Part shown: in pieces, positions 60,739-64,000 of the stretch
Layout of the letters: the number at the start of each line of letters is the position of its first letter
How positions within the stretch are numbered: position 1 is the first letter of the stretch
Source: JAIXUI01 sp943373175
GTDB taxonomy: Bacteria; Bacteroidota; Bacteroidia; UBA7662; JAIXUI01
Length of the DNA stretch: 64,000 nucleotides
Direction of reading: 5' to 3'
Assembly (NCBI GenBank): GCA_943373175.1
Contig: CALSBM010000005.1
Span: 1 to 64,000, forward strand
Program-made: the position numbers and the translations under genes
Notes under the pieces: generated by a model
The model's database searches: none
Told to the model about the DNA's origin: nothing
What the model saw: the letters and a program-made list of their open reading frames with translations, nothing else

Positions 60739-62070
60739 TTATTTAAGGGATTGAAAGGTGTAAACCTGAAAATACCAGGCATAAAGGGCCGCATCAGCGG
60801 TAGTTTGCAAAGCCGATTGCTGTGCCTGAGCATATTCCTGATACACAGCGAAGACCTGGTCGAGGGTCATCACGCCTTCGCTGTATGCCGCAAGGGCCAT
60901 GTTTACGCTTTTGCTCATGAGTTGGCTTCGTTTCCACGCTTCGTTACGGTTGTCCATTTTTTCAGTGAGGCGGGTTTGCCATTCAGCAATTTCTAACTTG
61001 GCGGTGATGGCCTGGTTTTCTTTTCTCAGCTTCGCCAGTTCGTACTGGGCGCGCATTTTTTGGTTGAGGTAGAAGTTCTGTCCACCTCGAAAGAGGGGGA
61101 TATTGAAGCTGATGCCAACAGTACCGTAATTGAAACGGTTAGCACCTGCCGAGAGGGGTGCGTCGGCTTGCTCGGCCCAGTTGTACCTGCTAGTGAGGGA
61201 AATGCGTGGCCAAACACTGCGTTGCTGCTGTTTCCAACGCCAAAAGGCGGCAGTTTCTGCGGAAGCAGAGGCAAGCAGGGAGGGGTTTTGGGGCAACGAA
61301 GGTGGAAGGCTATTTCCGGCCAGGAGATATGCGCCGAGCGAGTCGCGGACTATTGGGCCTGAAGTGCTATCGTACCCTGCCAAACCCAACAACTGCTTTT
61401 GCATTAATGCCAATGACGCTTCACTGCTTCTCAATTGTTGATGAAAGCTGCGCCAGAGGTTTTCAGCTCGATTTCGTTCTAAGACACTGGCGAGCTGTTG
61501 TTTGATACGCTGTTCTGTAGTCTGGTAAAGCAGAAATGAAGCGGAGTCTAAGCTTCGATTAAGCTTGAGCGCTTCAACCTGCATTAAAAGACCAAAGTAC
61601 AGTTGAATGCCACGCATCATCGTTTGGCGTACCAGTTCGCGTTGTTCCTCTTGATTTTGCTTGCGGGTGGCATCAGCCAATTTTACTCCAGCCCATTTGT
61701 CAGCATGCAGCAGTGGAAGTTCTGCCTGATAACCCACCGAAGAGTTCCAGTCCCTACCAAAACGTGCTTCGCGAAACTGCCCTTCAGGCCCACCAAAGAT
61801 GCTGGCGGGAATAAGTTGCACCGGCAGATTCAAGTTATAATCACTATTTCCGGCAAAGGTGACGGTTGGGAGCAGGGTTGCCCAAGCGGCGGATTGATCT
61901 CTGCGACCTGATTCGCGCTGCCAACCGGAGCTGAGCAACACAGGATTACGTTCCTGGAGGCCGTCTAAATATTCGGTAATATGCCGCCAGCCTTGAGCAT
62001 CAGCAGGACTTCCCGCAGCGAGAAGTGTGCTGATTATTAGGATTTGGAAGCTGATTCGGGATGGTTTCAT
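60739..62070 (-). CDS. TolC-family outer-membrane channel
   Basis: 443 residues from the ATG at 62070 (signal peptide ending SPADAQ). Two OEP-type repeats of long helices and beta strands are visible, and the region AQYELAKLRKENQAITAKLEIAEWQTRL is coiled-coil like. First gene of the five-gene export operon. GACCTTTG, a single-mismatch -7 box, lies 14 bases before the start. Confidence 0.92.
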   Translation of the reverse strand: MKPSRISFQILIISTLLAAGSPADAQGWRHITEYLDGLQERNPVLLSSGWQRESGRRDQSAAWATLLPTVTFAGNSDYNLNLPVQLIPASIFGGPEGQFREARFGRDWNSSVGYQAELPLLHADKWAGVKLADATRKQNQEEQRELVRQTMMRGIQLYFGLLMQVEALKLNRSLDSASFLLYQTTEQRIKQQLASVLERNRAENLWRSFHQQLRSSEASLALMQKQLLGLAGYDSTSGPIVRDSLGAYLLAGNSLPPSLPQNPSLLASASAETAAFWRWKQQQRSVWPRISLTSRYNWAEQADAPLSAGANRFNYGTVGISFNIPLFRGGQNFYLNQKMRAQYELAKLRKENQAITAKLEIAEWQTRLTEKMDNRNEAWKRSQLMSKSVNMALAAYSEGVMTLDQVFAVYQEYAQAQQSALQTTADAALYAWYFQVYTFQSLK

Positions 62071-62212
62071 AGATTTCTGACACAAAGGTCTTCAATTACC
62101 TCTTTGGTTCTTGGTAGAAGACAGTGAAACCGACTAAATCGACAGGGAAACACCCTAAGCACGGGCTGAAGCCTTGAATAGAGTGTCGGTGAAAAAGGGC
62201 GTGGTGATTTTG

Positions 62213-62220
62213 TACCTTTG
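62213..62220 (+). promoter_or_regulatory. Candidate -7 box of ruvX
   Basis: TACCTTTG, identical to the rRNA -7 box, 16 bases before the ATG at 62237. No TTG at normal distance upstream. Confidence 0.5.
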
Positions 62221-62236
62221 CGCCGTGTCACGCATT

Positions 62237-62641
62237 ATGGCCATTGATTACGGCCGAAAACGGGTTGGACTTGCCGTTACAGACCCGCTCGGCTTATTTG
62301 CCACCGCTCTCGCTACGGTGCCGGAGAAGGATTTGTTGGATTATATACGCGACTACTTAGTCAAAGAAACGGTTAGCCGGTTTGTTGTGGGAGAGCCCCG
62401 CAAACTCGATAACACCCCTTCCGAGACACATGCTGCTGCCGAAAAATTAGTTCGCAAGCTTCAACAACGTTTTCCTGAAATCCCGGTAAGCCGGGTTGAC
62501 GAACGCTTTAGCTCTACCATGGCGCAGCAATCGCTGCGCGACGCGGGAATGTCGCGTAGAATGAGGGAGGATAAAGGTTTAGTGGACACAGTGGCAGCGG
62601 TATTATTACTTCAGACTTATCTCGCTCTTCCCGGATTATGA
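62237..62641 (+). CDS. ruvX: Putative Holliday junction resolvase / pre-16S nuclease (YqgF)
   Basis: 134 residues from the ATG at 62237; the frame open upstream contains the promoter box. RNase H-fold motif MAIDYGRKRVGLAVTD at the N-terminus (Asp4), VVGEPRKLDNTPSE, VDERFSSTMAQ and the closing DTVAAVLLLQTYL. YqgF matures the 5' end of 16S rRNA in E. coli. Overlaps def by ATGA. Confidence 0.95.
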   Translation: MAIDYGRKRVGLAVTDPLGLFATALATVPEKDLLDYIRDYLVKETVSRFVVGEPRKLDNTPSETHAAAEKLVRKLQQRFPEIPVSRVDERFSSTMAQQSLRDAGMSRRMREDKGLVDTVAAVLLLQTYLALPGL

Positions 62642-63201
62642 TTTATTCCATCGTCGCTTATGGCGACCCCGTCCTCAAGAAAAAAGCCCAGGATATTCAA
62701 CCTGAAAACCCCGAATTGCAGAAGCTCATTGCCGACATGTTCGAGACGATGTATAACGCCAACGGGGTAGGGCTTGCAGCTCCTCAAATCGGGCTTTCAC
62801 TGCGTCTCTTTGTTGTTGACGGAAGTCCGTTTGATGAAGAAAAACTGGCTGATTTTAAGAAAGTCTTCATCAACGCCCGTATTGTAGAATCAAGTCAAGA
62901 GACCTGCACGTTTAACGAAGGTTGCCTATCGATACCCGATATCCGTGAGGATGTTGTGCGCCCGGAACGCATCCGCTTGCAATGGCTCGATGAGCAACTT
63001 CAGCCGCACGAGGCTGAATTTGAAGGAATTCCGGCTCGTATCATTCAACACGAATACGACCACATTGAAGGCATGCTGTTTACCGATCGCCTCGCAGCGT
63101 TCAAACGAACGTTGTTGTTTCGCAAGCTCGACAACATCAGCAAAGGCCTGATAAAGGTTGATTATAAAATGAAATTTCCTTTCCGCCTAAAACGGCGTTA
63201 A
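62638..63201 (+). CDS. def: Peptide deformylase
   Basis: 187 residues. Motif 1 GVGLAAPQIG, motif 2 EGCLSIP (metal Cys), motif 3 QHEYDHIEG (two metal His and catalytic Glu). It removes the formyl group from new proteins. Coupled to ruvX by ATGA. Confidence 0.98.
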   Translation: MIYSIVAYGDPVLKKKAQDIQPENPELQKLIADMFETMYNANGVGLAAPQIGLSLRLFVVDGSPFDEEKLADFKKVFINARIVESSQETCTFNEGCLSIPDIREDVVRPERIRLQWLDEQLQPHEAEFEGIPARIIQHEYDHIEGMLFTDRLAAFKRTLLFRKLDNISKGLIKVDYKMKFPFRLKRR

Positions 63202-63226
63202 CGGCCAGTTGGCCACCCTTTTTTCT

Positions 63227-64000
63227 ATGGAAAAACTACTACAGGCATTCGAAAATAAAGAACCCGAAATCGTCTTTGAATGGCACGATTCCGAAACTAA
63301 CGCCCGCGGTTGGGCGGTCATCAACACATTACGCGGCGGTGCTGCCGGTGGCGGAACCCGAATGCGTCCGGGCCTCGACAAACGCGAGGTGGTTTCATTG
63401 GCCAAAACCATGGAGGTGAAGTTTTCCGTAGCCGGCCCCGCAATCGGTGGCGCAAAATCCGGCATCGACTTCGACCCTAAAGACCCGCGCAAAGCCGATG
63501 TGTTGAAGCGCTGGTACACAGCCCTTCGCCCTTTGTTGAAGAACTACTACGGCACCGGAGGCGACCTCAATGTTGATGAGATTCACGAAGTGATTCCCAT
63601 GACTGCCGCTTTGGGCGTTGAGCATCCTCAAGAAGGAGTCGTACAGGGCCATTACGGCGGCGACAGTAAATCTGAACGCATCAACCAATTGCAAAAAGGA
63701 GTAACGCTTCCGGTTCAGGATTCCTCACTCGCACCCGATAACCGCTTTACTGTTTCTGATATGATTACCGGTTATGGCGTGTATTATGCGGTCAAGCATT
63801 ATTATACACGTCTTGGGCAGTCGCTGTCCGGAAAACGTGTGCTGATACAAGGTTGGGGCAATGTGGCGGCGGCTGCAGGCTACTATTTCGCCCAAGATGG
63901 GGCTAAAATCACCGGCATTCTCGACCGTGAACTGGGGTTGGTCTCTCCCGAAGGATTGAGTTTTGAGGAAGTAAAAACGTTATTCCTCGAAAAGAATGGC
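63227..64000 (+). CDS. Glu/Leu/Phe/Val dehydrogenase, 5' part
   Basis: 258 codons from the ATG at 63227, running off the window edge. GGAAGGGTRM (about 37-46) and GGAKSGID (74-81, with the catalytic Lys77) are the family substrate-binding and catalytic signatures; the Rossmann entrance is VLIQGWGNVAAAAGYYF near 205-221. It oxidatively deaminates an amino acid with NAD(P); which one cannot be told from the N-terminal half. It begins 25 bases after def. The stop lies outside. Confidence 0.93.
   Translation, partial: MEKLLQAFENKEPEIVFEWHDSETNARGWAVINTLRGGAAGGGTRMRPGLDKREVVSLAKTMEVKFSVAGPAIGGAKSGIDFDPKDPRKADVLKRWYTALRPLLKNYYGTGGDLNVDEIHEVIPMTAALGVEHPQEGVVQGHYGGDSKSERINQLQKGVTLPVQDSSLAPDNRFTVSDMITGYGVYYAVKHYYTRLGQSLSGKRVLIQGWGNVAAAAGYYFAQDGAKITGILDRELGLVSPEGLSFEEVKTLFLEKNG

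Noticed and set aside
63203..63224. GGCC-AGTT-GGCC followed by T-run, terminator candidate after def
   Set aside because: Stem of four pairs is too short, and the dehydrogenase starts right behind it.

Overview
The window is chromosomal DNA of a Bacteroidota bacterium, probably from the Flavobacteriales or a nearby order. The evidence is the 5' end of a 16S rRNA gene read leftward at the left edge, an rRNA promoter of the Bacteroidota type (TTTG, 19 bp, TACCTTTG), type IX secretion (T9SS) cargo with a PorV-like protein, a SusC-like TonB receptor, two full-length UvrA proteins, and an almost complete absence of Shine-Dalgarno sequences. No transposase, integrase, phage gene, CRISPR array or complete tRNA was seen. 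It reads as a core-genome segment.

Left part (1-9500, minus strand). After the rRNA leader come an OmpA-like outer-membrane protein and then a tightly packed run read right to left: ECF sigma factor, YbdK-type carboxylate-amine ligase, class I glutamine amidotransferase, a divergent ATP-grasp-like protein, a T9SS-exported M1 peptidase, and 3-hydroxyacyl-CoA dehydrogenase. The ligase, amidotransferase and ATP-grasp genes look like a pathway making an unidentified amide or peptide. They are my main candidate for an undescribed system.

Next (9600-24100): uvrA, a methyltransferase, a regulator-like protein and an unannotated 51-codon gene. Then YceI under two related palindromes that overlap its promoter, a NAD and glycolysis group (DUF4783, nadC, gpmI, lipoprotein, class IV aminotransferase), pyrE with its start codon against that of a divergent NUDIX gene, and a large propeller-amidohydrolase.

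Middle (24100-38200): an alkyltransferase-like protein coupled to an AlbA_2 protein, htpG, an RNA-binding protein, a PadR-PspC envelope-stress pair, a Wzz and O-antigen-ligase pair, a coupled minus-strand set (flippase-like, glycosyltransferase, 81-residue protein, SpoIIE-type phosphatase), ruvC, a HIT protein and greA.

Right part (38200-64000): TonB receptor, giant T9SS cargo and PorV in one operon; recA, patatin and an NAD-binding protein; an alpha/beta hydrolase; a degenerate RIC-like hemerythrin; a serine hydrolase; a second uvrA. Then a tripartite ABC export operon (TolC, HlyD, FtsX-like permease, ATPase) with a LytS-type histidine kinase coupled to its end, then ruvX, def, and an amino-acid dehydrogenase cut by the window edge.

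A recurring regulatory pattern is a TAnnTTTG box only 3 to 26 bases upstream of many start codons, which implies very short mRNA leaders.
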